From assembly GCF_000429025.1 (NCBI RefSeq), contig NZ_KE386833.1:324582-388581 (forward strand): a DNA stretch of 64,000 nt, in the 5' to 3' direction. A model generated the notes under the pieces. That model had not been told where the DNA came from. It saw nothing but the letters and a program-made list of their open reading frames with translations, and did no database searches. Source of the DNA: Actinospineispora spinosispora DSM 44797 (GTDB taxonomy: Bacteria > Actinomycetota > Actinomycetes > Mycobacteriales > Pseudonocardiaceae). Positions 41,900 to 52,435 of this stretch are shown piece by piece; position 1 is the stretch's first letter; each line of letters begins with the position of its first letter. The position numbers were made by a program, and so were the translations under genes.

Positions 41900-42730
41900 T
41901 CAGCTCGGTTTGCGGCAGCAGAAGATCGCGGTGCCGGGGAACAGGTCGCCGCGCAGCGGTGACCACTGGCCCCAGGTCGCGGTGAGGTCCTCGGGCCACT
42001 CCGGCTCCACGACGTCGACCAGCTCCAGGCCGGCGCCGACGATGTCGCGGATGCGGTCGCCCATCGTGCGGTGGTGCTCGACGTACCCGGGCACGCCGTC
42101 GGCGTCGACCTCGACATAGGGGGAGCGGTCGAAGTAGGACTGGGCGACCTTCAGGCCGTCGGGCCCGGGGTCGTCGGAGAACATCCAGCGCATCGGATGG
42201 TTCACCGAGAACACCCAGCGGCCGCCGGGACGCAGGACCCTGGCGATCTCGCTCATGACCCGGGCCGGCTCGGCGACGAACGGGACGGCGCCGAACGCCG
42301 AGCACGCGAGATCGAAGGAGGCGTCGGAGAAAGGCAGCCATTCGGCGCCGGCCTGGACCAGCGGCACCGTGATCCCGGTGCGTACGGACGCCAGCGCGGC
42401 CTGACGCAACATCCCGCCGGACAGATCGAGCGCCACCGGCAGTGCACCCCGGCGCTTCAGCCACCGGGAGCATGCCGCCGCGCCGCAGCCGACCTCGAGC
42501 ACCCGTGCGCCGACGAGGGTGCTGGGGTCGCCGAGCAGCCGGGCGTCGGCCTCGCGCAGCCGTTCCGGGCACCAGACGAAGTCGTCGTCACCGAGGAACT
42601 CGCCGTGTTCGGCCTGGTAGTCGTCGGCGTCCGCGTCCCACCAGCGCCGGCTGGCCGACGCCGATTCCTGGGGTCCGACCGCGACTCGCGCCACCCCGGA
42701 GAGACCGAGCCGTTGTTCCGTGGAGCTCAC
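41900..42730 (-). CDS. Class I SAM-dependent methyltransferase
   Basis: 276 residues. SAM motif LEVGCGAAACS (about 72), motif II ALDLSGGML, AEWLPFSDASFDLA and motif RVLRPGGRWVFS, the pattern of methyltransferase domain 11/25 proteins. Substrate unknown. The GTG at 42730 was taken; the longer frame contains non-conserved basic sequence. Divergent from rpsA. Confidence 0.88.
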   Translation of the reverse strand: MSSTEQRLGLSGVARVAVGPQESASASRRWWDADADDYQAEHGEFLGDDDFVWCPERLREADARLLGDPSTLVGARVLEVGCGAAACSRWLKRRGALPVALDLSGGMLRQAALASVRTGITVPLVQAGAEWLPFSDASFDLACSAFGAVPFVAEPARVMSEIARVLRPGGRWVFSVNHPMRWMFSDDPGPDGLKVAQSYFDRSPYVEVDADGVPGYVEHHRTMGDRIRDIVGAGLELVDVVEPEWPEDLTATWGQWSPLRGDLFPGTAIFCCRKPS

Positions 42731-42955
42731 CGCTGAATCTTGACCGGTCCACGTGCCGGAATAACGGTGGGGCGCCGTTGCCGCCTCGAACAGGTGATGC
42801 GTAATATGGACAGTGCATGGGTTTACCTGTTGCCCGGAATACGTCGTCACTGTTCCGCGTTGGATCATGACGGACGAACGGTGCCAGGCTCGCCTCGTGC
42901 AACCACGTCCACCTGTCCGTCTCATCCCTATCCATTAACCGGAGCAACCCACCGC

Positions 42956-44437
42956 ATGTCCATCGACACCACCACCGTCTCGACGACCCCGCAGGTCGCA
43001 GTCAACGACATCGGGACGGAGGAGGACTTCCTCGCCGCCATCGATCAGACGATCAAGTACTTCAACGACGGCGATATCGTTGAAGGCACCATTGTCAAGG
43101 TCGACCGTGACGAGGTTCTTCTCGATATCGGCTACAAGACCGAGGGGGTCATCCCCTCCCGCGAGCTCTCCATCAAACACGACGTCGATCCGGCCGAAGT
43201 GGTCAAGGTCGGCGAGTTCGTGGAGGCCCTCGTTCTCCAGAAGGAGGACAAGGAGGGCCGGCTGATCCTGTCCAAGAAGCGCGCTCAGTACGAGCGGGCC
43301 TGGGGCACGATCGAAGCTCTCAAGGAGGCCGACGAGCCGGTCGAGGGCACGGTCATCGAGGTCGTCAAGGGTGGTCTCATCCTGGACATCGGGCTCCGTG
43401 GCTTCCTCCCCGCCTCGCTGGTGGAGATGCGTCGTGTCCGCGACCTGCAGCCGTACGTCGGCCGCAAGATCGAGGCCAAGATCATCGAGCTGGACAAGAA
43501 CCGCAACAACGTGGTTCTGTCCCGCCGCGCCTGGCTGGAGCAGACCCAGTCCGAGGTGCGCAGCGAGTTCCTCAACCAGCTCGCCAAGGGCCAGGTCCGC
43601 AAGGGCCAGGTCTCGTCGGTGGTCAACTTCGGTGCGTTCGTGGACCTGGGCGGGGTCGACGGCCTCGTGCACGTCTCCGAGCTGTCCTGGAAGCACATCG
43701 ACCACCCGAGCGAGGTCGTCGAGGTCGGCCAGGAGGTCACCGTCGAGGTTCTCGACGTCGACCTGGACCGCGAGCGTGTCTCGCTGTCGCTCAAGGCCAC
43801 CCAGGAAGACCCGTGGCGCCTGTACGCCCGGACCCACGCGATCGGCCAGATCGTGCCGGGCAAGGTCACCAAGCTCGTTCCGTTCGGCGCGTTCGTCCGC
43901 GTCGAGGAGGGCATCGAGGGCCTGGTGCACATCTCCGAGCTGGCCGAGCGCCACGTGGAGATTCCGGAGCAGGTCGTGCAGGTCGGCGACGACTGCATGG
44001 TCAAGGTCATCGACATCGACCTCGACCGGCGTCGCATCTCGCTGTCGCTCAAGCAGGCCAACGAGGGCATGACGGTCGAGACCGAGTTCGACCCGACGCG
44101 CTACGGCATGGCTGCCGAGTACGACAACGAGGGCAACTACATCTACCCCGAGGGCTTCGACGTCGAGAGCGGCGACTGGCAGGAGGGCTTCGAGGCTCAG
44201 CGCGAGGAGTGGGAGCGCCAGTACGCGGAGGCGCACGTCCGCTACGAGCAGCACATCGCGCAGCTCAAGAAGGCCGCCGAGGCCGAGGCAGAGGCTGCAA
44301 CCGAGGAAGGCGTCGCCGCGGCGTCGAACTACTCCTCGGACAGCGCCGCCCCGTCGTCGGAGGCCAGCACCGGTGGCACCCTGGCCAGCGACGAGCAGCT
44401 CGCCGCGCTGCGCGAGAAGCTGTCGGGTGGCGCCTGA
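42956..44437 (+). CDS. rpsA: 30S ribosomal protein S1
   Basis: 493 residues, the usual actinobacterial length (shorter than in enterobacteria). Four S1/OB repeats: about 37-105 (VEGTIVKVDRDEVLLDIGYK), 122-188 (VEGTVIEVVKGGLILDIG), 208-275 and 293-362 (GKVTKLVPFGAFVRV). It binds mRNA at the ribosome. The acidic C-terminal tail is Glu/Ala/Ser rich. ATG 42956 begins MSIDTTTV, and GGAG lies 11 bases upstream. A long stem terminator follows. Confidence 0.98.
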   Translation: MSIDTTTVSTTPQVAVNDIGTEEDFLAAIDQTIKYFNDGDIVEGTIVKVDRDEVLLDIGYKTEGVIPSRELSIKHDVDPAEVVKVGEFVEALVLQKEDKEGRLILSKKRAQYERAWGTIEALKEADEPVEGTVIEVVKGGLILDIGLRGFLPASLVEMRRVRDLQPYVGRKIEAKIIELDKNRNNVVLSRRAWLEQTQSEVRSEFLNQLAKGQVRKGQVSSVVNFGAFVDLGGVDGLVHVSELSWKHIDHPSEVVEVGQEVTVEVLDVDLDRERVSLSLKATQEDPWRLYARTHAIGQIVPGKVTKLVPFGAFVRVEEGIEGLVHISELAERHVEIPEQVVQVGDDCMVKVIDIDLDRRRISLSLKQANEGMTVETEFDPTRYGMAAEYDNEGNYIYPEGFDVESGDWQEGFEAQREEWERQYAEAHVRYEQHIAQLKKAAEAEAEAATEEGVAAASNYSSDSAAPSSEASTGGTLASDEQLAALREKLSGGA

Positions 44438-44502
44438 GAACTGAGGAGCGTGTGCCCGTGACGTCTCTCGGGCCGCCCGCTTAATCAGTTCCGGTACATC
44501 TC

Positions 44503-44553
44503 GAACACGAGCCGGGTACTCCCAACCTGTTGGGGGTACCCGGTTTCGTGTTC
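44503..44553. terminator. Terminator after rpsA
   Basis: Two nested stems: outer GAACACGA / TCGTGTTC and inner CCGGGTACTCCCAA / TTGGGGGTACCCGG with a short CCTG loop. About 65 bases after the rpsA stop. Confidence 0.85.
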
Positions 44554-44600
44554 CCAGACCCGTTCCGGCTGCCCGCGGGCACGCTCGGTATCCAGCTAAG

Positions 44601-45263
44601 GTGATAACGGTGCGTGCTCACTTATCACTCCTCGTGTTCGCGGTGACAGCCGTGCTGGGTGCGGGTGTACTGGCGGGTTGCGCCGGCTCGTCCCGGGAGC
44701 AGACCGAGCAGCCGATCCCCACTTTCTCGTCGTCCGCGCAACCGGGTCTGGCAGGTCAGGCACATCCTCGGGAGACCTTGCTGCCCGTCGACTGCGCCGA
44801 CATGCTGCCCGGCGCGAACATGTCCGCGCTGCTCGGTCAGCCGGTGGACAGCGTCGACCTGCACACCGTCCTCGGAGTCGGCTCGCCCTCCGTCGGCCGC
44901 TTGGAACGCGTCGCCTGTCAGTACCGCAGGGCGGGCGCGAAGAAGGGGACGCCGCCGGTACTGGAGATCAACGCGGCCGCCTACACGACGCCGGCCGCCG
45001 CAGACACCCAGATGACCACCAACTCCTCGGCCGAGCGCGCCGATGCGCAGAAGGTCGAGAACATCTCGATCGGCAGTGCCAGAGCGGCACTGTTCACCGA
45101 ACGAGGCAAGACCGTCATGCTCGTGGCCAGCGGCCGGTCGACGATCACCATGACGATGCTCGACGGAGTCATCGCGCCGGACCAGACCCGCCCGGTCATG
45201 GTGGACCTGGTGCAGCGTGTCCTGCCGACCCTCATCCCCGAGCCGCAGGGAAAGGCGCGATAG
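44601..45263 (+). CDS. DUF3558 lipoprotein
   Basis: 220 residues. Signal peptide with lipobox LAGC (Cys about 27) followed by a Ser/Gln-rich spacer, then a DUF3558 domain with two conserved Cys (VDCADML and ACQYRR), probably a disulfide. Such lipoproteins are especially common in Pseudonocardiales; their function is unknown. Start GTG 44601 or GTG 44610. Followed after 9 bases by coaE. Confidence 0.88.
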   Translation: MITVRAHLSLLVFAVTAVLGAGVLAGCAGSSREQTEQPIPTFSSSAQPGLAGQAHPRETLLPVDCADMLPGANMSALLGQPVDSVDLHTVLGVGSPSVGRLERVACQYRRAGAKKGTPPVLEINAAAYTTPAAADTQMTTNSSAERADAQKVENISIGSARAALFTERGKTVMLVASGRSTITMTMLDGVIAPDQTRPVMVDLVQRVLPTLIPEPQGKAR

Positions 45264-45272
45264 CGTCACCGC

Positions 45273-46484
45273 ATGCTGCGAATTGGGCTGACCGGTGGGA
45301 TCGGTGCCGGTAAGTCGACGGTCGCCCGCCGGCTGGTGGAGCTGGGCGCGACACTGGTCGACGCGGACGTCGTCGCCCGAGAGGTCGTCGAGCCGGGCAG
45401 CGAGGGACTGGCGCAGGTCGTCGCCGAGTTCGGGTCGGAGGTGCTCGATGCGGACGGCGCGCTTGACCGGCCGGCGCTGGGGTCCATCGTGTTCGGTGAT
45501 CCCGCCGCGCTCACACGGCTGAACGGCATCCTGCACCCGTTGATCGGGCGCCGCACCATGGAGCTGGTGGAGCGTGCGCCGGAGGACGGTGTGCTGGTCC
45601 AGGACATCCCGCTTCTCGTCGAAGGCACCATGGCGCCGTTGTTCGCCCTGGTCATCGTGGTGAACGCGGCGGAGGACGAGCGGGTGCGCCGGCTGGTCGG
45701 CGACCGGGGGATGAGCGAGTCCGAAGCTCGGGCGCGCATCGGTGCGCAGGCGACGGACGACGCGCGACGTGCGGCGGCCGACGTGTGGCTGGACAACTCG
45801 GGTAGCCCGGACCAGGCGCGGGACGAGGTCGACCGGCTGTGGCGCGACCGGTTGCTGCCGTTCGAGGAGAACGTCCGCCTGGGGCGCCCCGGGTCATCGC
45901 GTCCACCTCGACTGGTCGAACCGGACGCGTCCTGGCCGGTGCAGTACGAGCGCCTGGCCGCCCGCATCGGTCACGCGGTGGGGGATGCCGCGCTCCGGGT
46001 GGACCACATCGGCTCCACCGCGATCCCCGGCCTGCCGGCCAAGGACGTGCTGGACATCCAGCTCACGGTCAAGGAGCTCTCGGCGGTCGATGTGGCGCTG
46101 CCGGCTCTGCGCGGCGTCGGCTTCATCGACCGGCCCGGCGTCGACCGGGACAACCCGAAACCCGCCGACCCGGATCCTGAGCACTGGCGGAAGCGGTTCC
46201 TCACCTCGGCCGATCCCGCGCGACCGGTGAATCTGCACGTTCGCGCCGAGGGTTCCCCCGGCGCCCGTTACGCGCTGTTGTTCCGCGACTGGCTGCGCGC
46301 CGACCGCCGGGCGCGCGACGAGTACCTGACGGTCAAGCGGCGCGCGGCGGAGCGTCATGCCGGCGATTCGGACGCATCTCGCTACGTCGAGGAGAAGGAA
46401 CCGTGGTTCGACGAGGCGCTGCCGAAGGCCGAACAGTGGGCACAGAACGAGGCCTGGCGCAACCCGACAGATGGCTTATTGTGA
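45273..46484 (+). CDS. coaE: Dephospho-CoA kinase fused to GrpB domain
   Basis: 403 residues, about twice the normal CoaE length. Residues 1-200: dephospho-CoA kinase with P-loop GGIGAGKST and ADVVAREVVEPGS; it phosphorylates dephospho-CoA in the last step of CoA synthesis. Residues about 205-395: GrpB (UPF0157) nucleotidyltransferase-like domain, with VDHIGSTAIPGLPAKDVLDIQ. This fusion is a regular feature of actinobacteria; the C-terminal domain's role is not settled. Confidence 0.96.
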   Translation: MLRIGLTGGIGAGKSTVARRLVELGATLVDADVVAREVVEPGSEGLAQVVAEFGSEVLDADGALDRPALGSIVFGDPAALTRLNGILHPLIGRRTMELVERAPEDGVLVQDIPLLVEGTMAPLFALVIVVNAAEDERVRRLVGDRGMSESEARARIGAQATDDARRAAADVWLDNSGSPDQARDEVDRLWRDRLLPFEENVRLGRPGSSRPPRLVEPDASWPVQYERLAARIGHAVGDAALRVDHIGSTAIPGLPAKDVLDIQLTVKELSAVDVALPALRGVGFIDRPGVDRDNPKPADPDPEHWRKRFLTSADPARPVNLHVRAEGSPGARYALLFRDWLRADRRARDEYLTVKRRAAERHAGDSDASRYVEEKEPWFDEALPKAEQWAQNEAWRNPTDGLL

Positions 46485-46578
46485 CGTGATCCTCTCCGCT
46501 CAAAAGGTGTAACACTCTCGCGCCGGTACTCGACAGACCAGTCACAAGGCGGACGTCGCAAGGCGGCCGATCCACGTG

Positions 46579-46615
46579 GAGAAGGGGCGGCCACGCCCCC
46601 CGAGTCGCCCTTCTC
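46579..46615. terminator. Hairpin between coaE and sigma factor gene
   Basis: GAGAAGGG (46579-46586) pairs with CCCTTCTC (46608-46615), with a smaller GC hairpin nested in the loop. Probably ends the coaE message. Confidence 0.6.
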
Positions 46616-46668
46616 TCCGTTCTACTGCTCAGTCGGGGGTCTTTCCCGGAGACGGTGGGGGGAGTGAC

Positions 46669-47250
46669 ATGGACCAGTGGATGGCTGCCCAGCCAGAGTC
46701 TGCGACCGAGTACTTGGGCGCCGCTGTCGCGACCGCGCCGGAACCGAACCTGCGTGCCGAATTCGGTGCGAACCTCGAGGCCAACTATCCGCGCCTGGTC
46801 GCTCAGCTGTGCATGATCACGCTGAGCCCTGGTGAAGCGCAGGACCTGGTCCAAGAAGCGTTCGCGCGTGCCTGGCAGCGCTGGGGTGACATTCGTGAGC
46901 TGCCCGACCCGACGCACTGGGTCCGCCAGATGGCGGTGCGGGGCAGCAACAGCCGCTGGCGCCGACTGCTGAGCAAGCTCGGCCGAGGTAAGCACACCGG
47001 TGAGGTGCCGTCCGACGACCCGCAGCACGCGGCCGTGCTGGACGCCCTGCGACAGATTCCGCCGTACCGGCGCCGCGCACTGGTACTCGGCGACGTCGCG
47101 CAGCTCTCCCTCGAGGAGATCGCCGACATCGAGGGCATCGCCCCCGGTGTGGCCGAGGCACGACTGACCCACGCACGACGTGAGCTGAACGAATTTATGG
47201 CGATGCAGGGCCCCGTACCCGCTTCGCCCTCGCACTGGGAGGACATGTGA
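46669..47250 (+). CDS. ECF RNA polymerase sigma factor (SigE-like)
   Basis: 193 residues. Sigma region 2 at about 35-100 (SPGEAQDLVQEAFARAWQRW) and region 4 at about 125-180 (LRQIPPYRRRALVLGDVAQLSLEEIA). It directs RNA polymerase to stress- or signal-specific promoters. ATG 46669 follows GGTGGGGGGAG; the longer frame to 46576 crosses the terminator hairpin. The stop overlaps the start of the next gene by 4 bases (GTGA), the usual arrangement of sigma and anti-sigma genes. Confidence 0.9.
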   Translation: MDQWMAAQPESATEYLGAAVATAPEPNLRAEFGANLEANYPRLVAQLCMITLSPGEAQDLVQEAFARAWQRWGDIRELPDPTHWVRQMAVRGSNSRWRRLLSKLGRGKHTGEVPSDDPQHAAVLDALRQIPPYRRRALVLGDVAQLSLEEIADIEGIAPGVAEARLTHARRELNEFMAMQGPVPASPSHWEDM

Positions 47251-48776
47251 CTGCCCCTTCGGGTCTCGGCGCTGCCGCACTCCGGCGGCTGGATGAGGAT
47301 CTGACCCGATCCGTCATGTTGCCCCCGGTCGACGCGGTCATCCGGCGCGCCGACACGATGAACCGCACCACGACCGCCGCGACCGCGGCGGTGCTCACCG
47401 TGGGTGCTCTCGGCGCCGTGACCGTCATCGCGCAGTCCGTGGTGTCCGGCGCGGTTCCGCTGCCCGCGCCCGTCGCGCTCGCTCCCGTTCCGGCCGCCGC
47501 GCAGCTTCCCGCCGCGGGCCAGCCACCCGCCGTCGCCGAGGTGCTCAACCCCGGTGAGCAGCTCGTCCGGCTCAAGCCGGGCGTCGCCGCACCGGCAGGC
47601 TCGCACAGCATCGAGAACGTCGGCGTGGTGCTCGCGCCGGGTACCCACCTCACCGAGGGTGAAGCGGACCCGGTCGACGTCCAGCGCGACGACGACGATG
47701 ACGACGATGACAACGGGCGCGACTGGGACGACGACCACGGTCGTGACCACGACTGGAACGACGGGCGCGACCACGACGGCCACCACGACAACGACGGTCA
47801 CAACCACGATGGCGGCTGGGACCACGACGGCGACCACAACGGTCACGACGGTGACCACAACGGCGGTCACAACGGGGATCACGACGGCGACCACAACGGT
47901 GGGCACGACGGCGACTGGCCGGGCAACAACCACCCGGGTTGGCCAGGCGGCAACTGGCCGGGTAACCCCGGTCGTCCCGGTGACAACGACCCCGGCCACA
48001 ACTGGCCTGGTCGTCCCGGTGACAACCACCCGGGTCGCCCGGGTGGCGGCACCGACGGATCGGCGGACCCGAAGCCTCCGGTGACGACCCTGCCGGCCCC
48101 GTCGAACCCGACGACCTCGGACACCCCGAAGCCGCTGCCGTTCCCGGTGCCGACCAAGGACACTCCGAAGCCGGACCCGACGACGTCCGAGGCGCCGAAG
48201 CCGAACCCGTTCCCGGTGCCGACGAAGGACACCCCGAAGCCGCTGCCGACCACGGCACCGACCCAGGAGAGGCCGGTTCCGTTCCCGATCCCGACCCGGG
48301 AGACGCCGAAGCCGGACCCGACGACGCAGGAGAAGCCGAAGCCGGTCCCGTCGTTCTCGGTGCCGACCAAGGAGACCACGCAGGAAGCGCCGAAGCCGGT
48401 GCGGACGCAGGCTCCCGAGCCGAAGCCCGCCGTCAGCAAGCCGGCGCCGGAGCGGGAAGAGCCGAAGCCGGTCGCCACCCGTGAGTCGAAACCGACCGTG
48501 AGCCACGAGTCGAACAGCGGCTCCCGCGGCGGTAGCTCGGAGGGTTCCGCGTCCCGCGGCGGCAGCGGTGGCGGCTCGGACAGCGGTGCGTCCCGAGGCA
48601 GCTCGGGCGGCTCGGACAGCGGCAGCTCGCGCGGCGGCGGTTCGAGCGGCAGTGGTTCTTCGGGTGGCGGCAGCTCACGCGGCGGCGGCAGCAGCGAAGG
48701 CGCGGCTACCGGCGGCGGCTCCGGCGGAGCCGAGGCCGGCGCCTACCCCCGTGGCGGTTCTCGCGGCGGCGAGTGA
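47247..48776 (+). CDS. Membrane protein with Asp/His-rich, Pro-rich and Ser/Gly-rich outside domains (candidate anti-sigma partner)
   Basis: 509 residues. A cytoplasmic head of about 40 residues (RRLDEDLTRSVMLPPVDAVI), resembling heads of SigE-linked anti-sigma-like proteins but without a zinc HxxxCxxC motif, is followed by one membrane helix (about 42-65). Outside: an 80-residue region that may fold, a run of eight Asp, an Asp/His/Asn/Gly-rich stretch (about 146-228), a Pro/Gly-rich stretch, repeated PKP-T-P blocks (about 275-420) and a Ser/Gly-rich tail. It overlaps the sigma gene by 4 bases. The Asp/His region could bind metal ions. Role inferred from position. Confidence 0.7.
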   Translation: MTAPSGLGAAALRRLDEDLTRSVMLPPVDAVIRRADTMNRTTTAATAAVLTVGALGAVTVIAQSVVSGAVPLPAPVALAPVPAAAQLPAAGQPPAVAEVLNPGEQLVRLKPGVAAPAGSHSIENVGVVLAPGTHLTEGEADPVDVQRDDDDDDDDNGRDWDDDHGRDHDWNDGRDHDGHHDNDGHNHDGGWDHDGDHNGHDGDHNGGHNGDHDGDHNGGHDGDWPGNNHPGWPGGNWPGNPGRPGDNDPGHNWPGRPGDNHPGRPGGGTDGSADPKPPVTTLPAPSNPTTSDTPKPLPFPVPTKDTPKPDPTTSEAPKPNPFPVPTKDTPKPLPTTAPTQERPVPFPIPTRETPKPDPTTQEKPKPVPSFSVPTKETTQEAPKPVRTQAPEPKPAVSKPAPEREEPKPVATRESKPTVSHESNSGSRGGSSEGSASRGGSGGGSDSGASRGSSGGSDSGSSRGGGSSGSGSSGGGSSRGGGSSEGAATGGGSGGAEAGAYPRGGSRGGE

Positions 48777-48793
48777 CCGACCAGCACGACATG

Positions 48794-48834
48794 ACGCCGT
48801 GGGCGGCCGGACACAGTCCGGCCGCCCACGGCGT
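48794..48834. terminator. Strong terminator after Asp/His-rich protein gene
   Basis: A 19-bp perfect stem (core GCCGTGGGCGGCCGGAC) with a 3-base loop, followed by TTCTG. It ends the sigma operon. Confidence 0.9.
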
Positions 48835-48865
48835 TTCTGTACCGAGGTCCTCTCGGCGAGGGACC

Positions 48866-48929
48866 TTGCACACCGTGATGTCGCGTCGCACATGTCCGGA
48901 CGTGTGCGAGGCAGCACGAAGGTGTGCGA
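48866..48929. repeat. 64-bp palindrome, family copy 2
   Basis: Same length as the copies at 41801 and 55655. Outer and inner stems pair well, with a weak middle zone; the core TCGCACATGTCCGGACGTGT is nearly self-complementary. It lies between convergent genes (sigma operon and DUF402 gene), after the terminator. Confidence 0.8.
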
Positions 48930-48944
48930 AGTCCCGGTGCGGGG

Positions 48945-49451
48945 TCAGTGGCGCTTCCAGGTGAGTTTCATTCCCAGGTCGGTGAGCCAGGCGTTGAGGT
49001 CGTGGCGGTGTGTCGCCAGGCCGTCCAACGCCCGGTAGCTGCTGGTCAGGGCTCGTTGCGCGGCTGCATGGTCCAACAGTCCCTGACCGACCGCCTCGAC
49101 GTACTCGTCGAGGTCGATGACCTCGCTGCGCCGGCCCGTGTGCACGATGACGTCCAGGTAGTGGTCGACGGTGTGCCAGACGTCACCGTCGCGCTCGATG
49201 TCCACGATGTCGATATAGAAGTCCTGGTCGCGTTCCTGACCGGGGTGCCACCACCAGTCGGTCACCCGGATGCCCAGCTCGGGCAGTAGCCACGACTCCA
49301 ACGCCGATACCCGGGGATGGTTCTCCATCGGCCGGGCGACGTAGAGGCCGAAGGGCTCCGTGCGGTACTCGTCGACCGGGCGGACGAAACCCTTGGGGTC
49401 GGTGTTGGTGCGAGCGGGGACGTCGAAAGTCTCGACCTTCGGCGGGTGCAT
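48945..49451 (-). CDS. DUF402 protein
   Basis: 168 residues. DUF402 core with EPFGLYVARP, DWWWHPGQERDQDFYIDIVD and HTVDHYLDVIVH, where Asp residues line the predicted metal/phosphate site; relatives include nucleoside di- and triphosphatases. ATG 49451 has AGGA nearby; the very long upstream frame is antisense to uvrB. Function in this organism unknown. Confidence 0.88.
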   Translation of the reverse strand: MHPPKVETFDVPARTNTDPKGFVRPVDEYRTEPFGLYVARPMENHPRVSALESWLLPELGIRVTDWWWHPGQERDQDFYIDIVDIERDGDVWHTVDHYLDVIVHTGRRSEVIDLDEYVEAVGQGLLDHAAAQRALTSSYRALDGLATHRHDLNAWLTDLGMKLTWKRH

Positions 49452-49721
49452 CCGCCGAATCCTGTCAGTGTTCGATCCGCACCGCACCGTGATCATTCCG
49501 TCAACGGATCTCCGAGTGGGTTTCCGCAGGTCCAGGTACTCTAGGAGCGCGCTGATCAACTCGGGCCTACCGCGTGGCGCCCAGGCGGCGCCCTTGCTGC
49601 GTTGTCGGTGCGGGCCGATCCAACAGCGGGATCGGCCCACGCCTCCGCCTTCCGATGACGTCACCTGGCCGTCACGCGCCACGGCCGGAGTTGACCAGCA
49701 CGCTCCTAGCGGAAACTGTCG

Positions 49722-51893
<2,172 letters not shown>

Positions 51894-52435
51894 CCGGCCC
51901 GCCGACCGGACCGGGGCGGCTCGCACAGAGATTCTCTGCGCCGCACAGAGGCTGGTGTCGGTGCCACTCGCGTAGTTCGATCGTGGTGTTTGAGCTGTGG
52001 CTTTGTCGGTGGTTCTGTCTACGACGGTCTGAACCGGGGACGGTGTGGCAGATGGCGGTTGTTGCTGGCCGGGTGGCGGCGCGGTGCGTCGGAGTGCGCC
52101 CGGAGACTTCTCGGATCGATGCCCGTCAGTTCTTACGGGCCCCGTGTGTACTTTCTCTGCGAAGTCGGGTTCAGTGCGGGCCGTCGGCCGGGTTTTCATG
52201 ATCAGCACGGTGTGGTGGCGGAGTTGCCGCCCGGATTCAGCCACCAGGCCGTGGTGGTCATGACTGAGGGCTTTCGGGCGCAGCCTTCGGAGCCAGCTGA
52301 CAGCCGGCCGAGTGGTATCGGGCCAGGCCTCTGTGTGGTGTGTAGCCAGTCTGCGCGAGAGGGGGTCTCGCGGTGCGGGCTTGGGAAGTGGCGCCGCTGA
52401 GGCGCTGGTTACCCATCCGTTACGGTGTTGCTGTG
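51894..52435. other. Gap of about 540 bases after uvrB
   Basis: A small CGCACAGAGA-type stem lies near 51920, just after the uvrB stop, and the 62-bp hairpin repeat is at 52199-52260. I see no convincing gene in the rest; frames found there have no motifs. Confidence 0.5.
52199..52260. repeat. 62-bp hairpin repeat, copy 2
   Basis: First arm TGATCAGCACGGTGTGGTGG is identical to the reverse complement of the copy at 35653-35714, the second arm differs at one base, and only the 17-base centre is different. Downstream of uvrB. Confidence 0.9.

Noticed and set aside
47690..47930. Tandem short repeats resembling a CRISPR or minisatellite
   Set aside because: They are in-frame GAC/CAC/GGC codons for the Asp/His/Gly-rich protein, with no fixed repeat-spacer pattern.
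46803..48506. 567-codon minus-strand frame over the sigma and Asp/His-rich genes
   Set aside because: Composition is Arg/Val repeats created by the antisense of repeated Asp/His codons.
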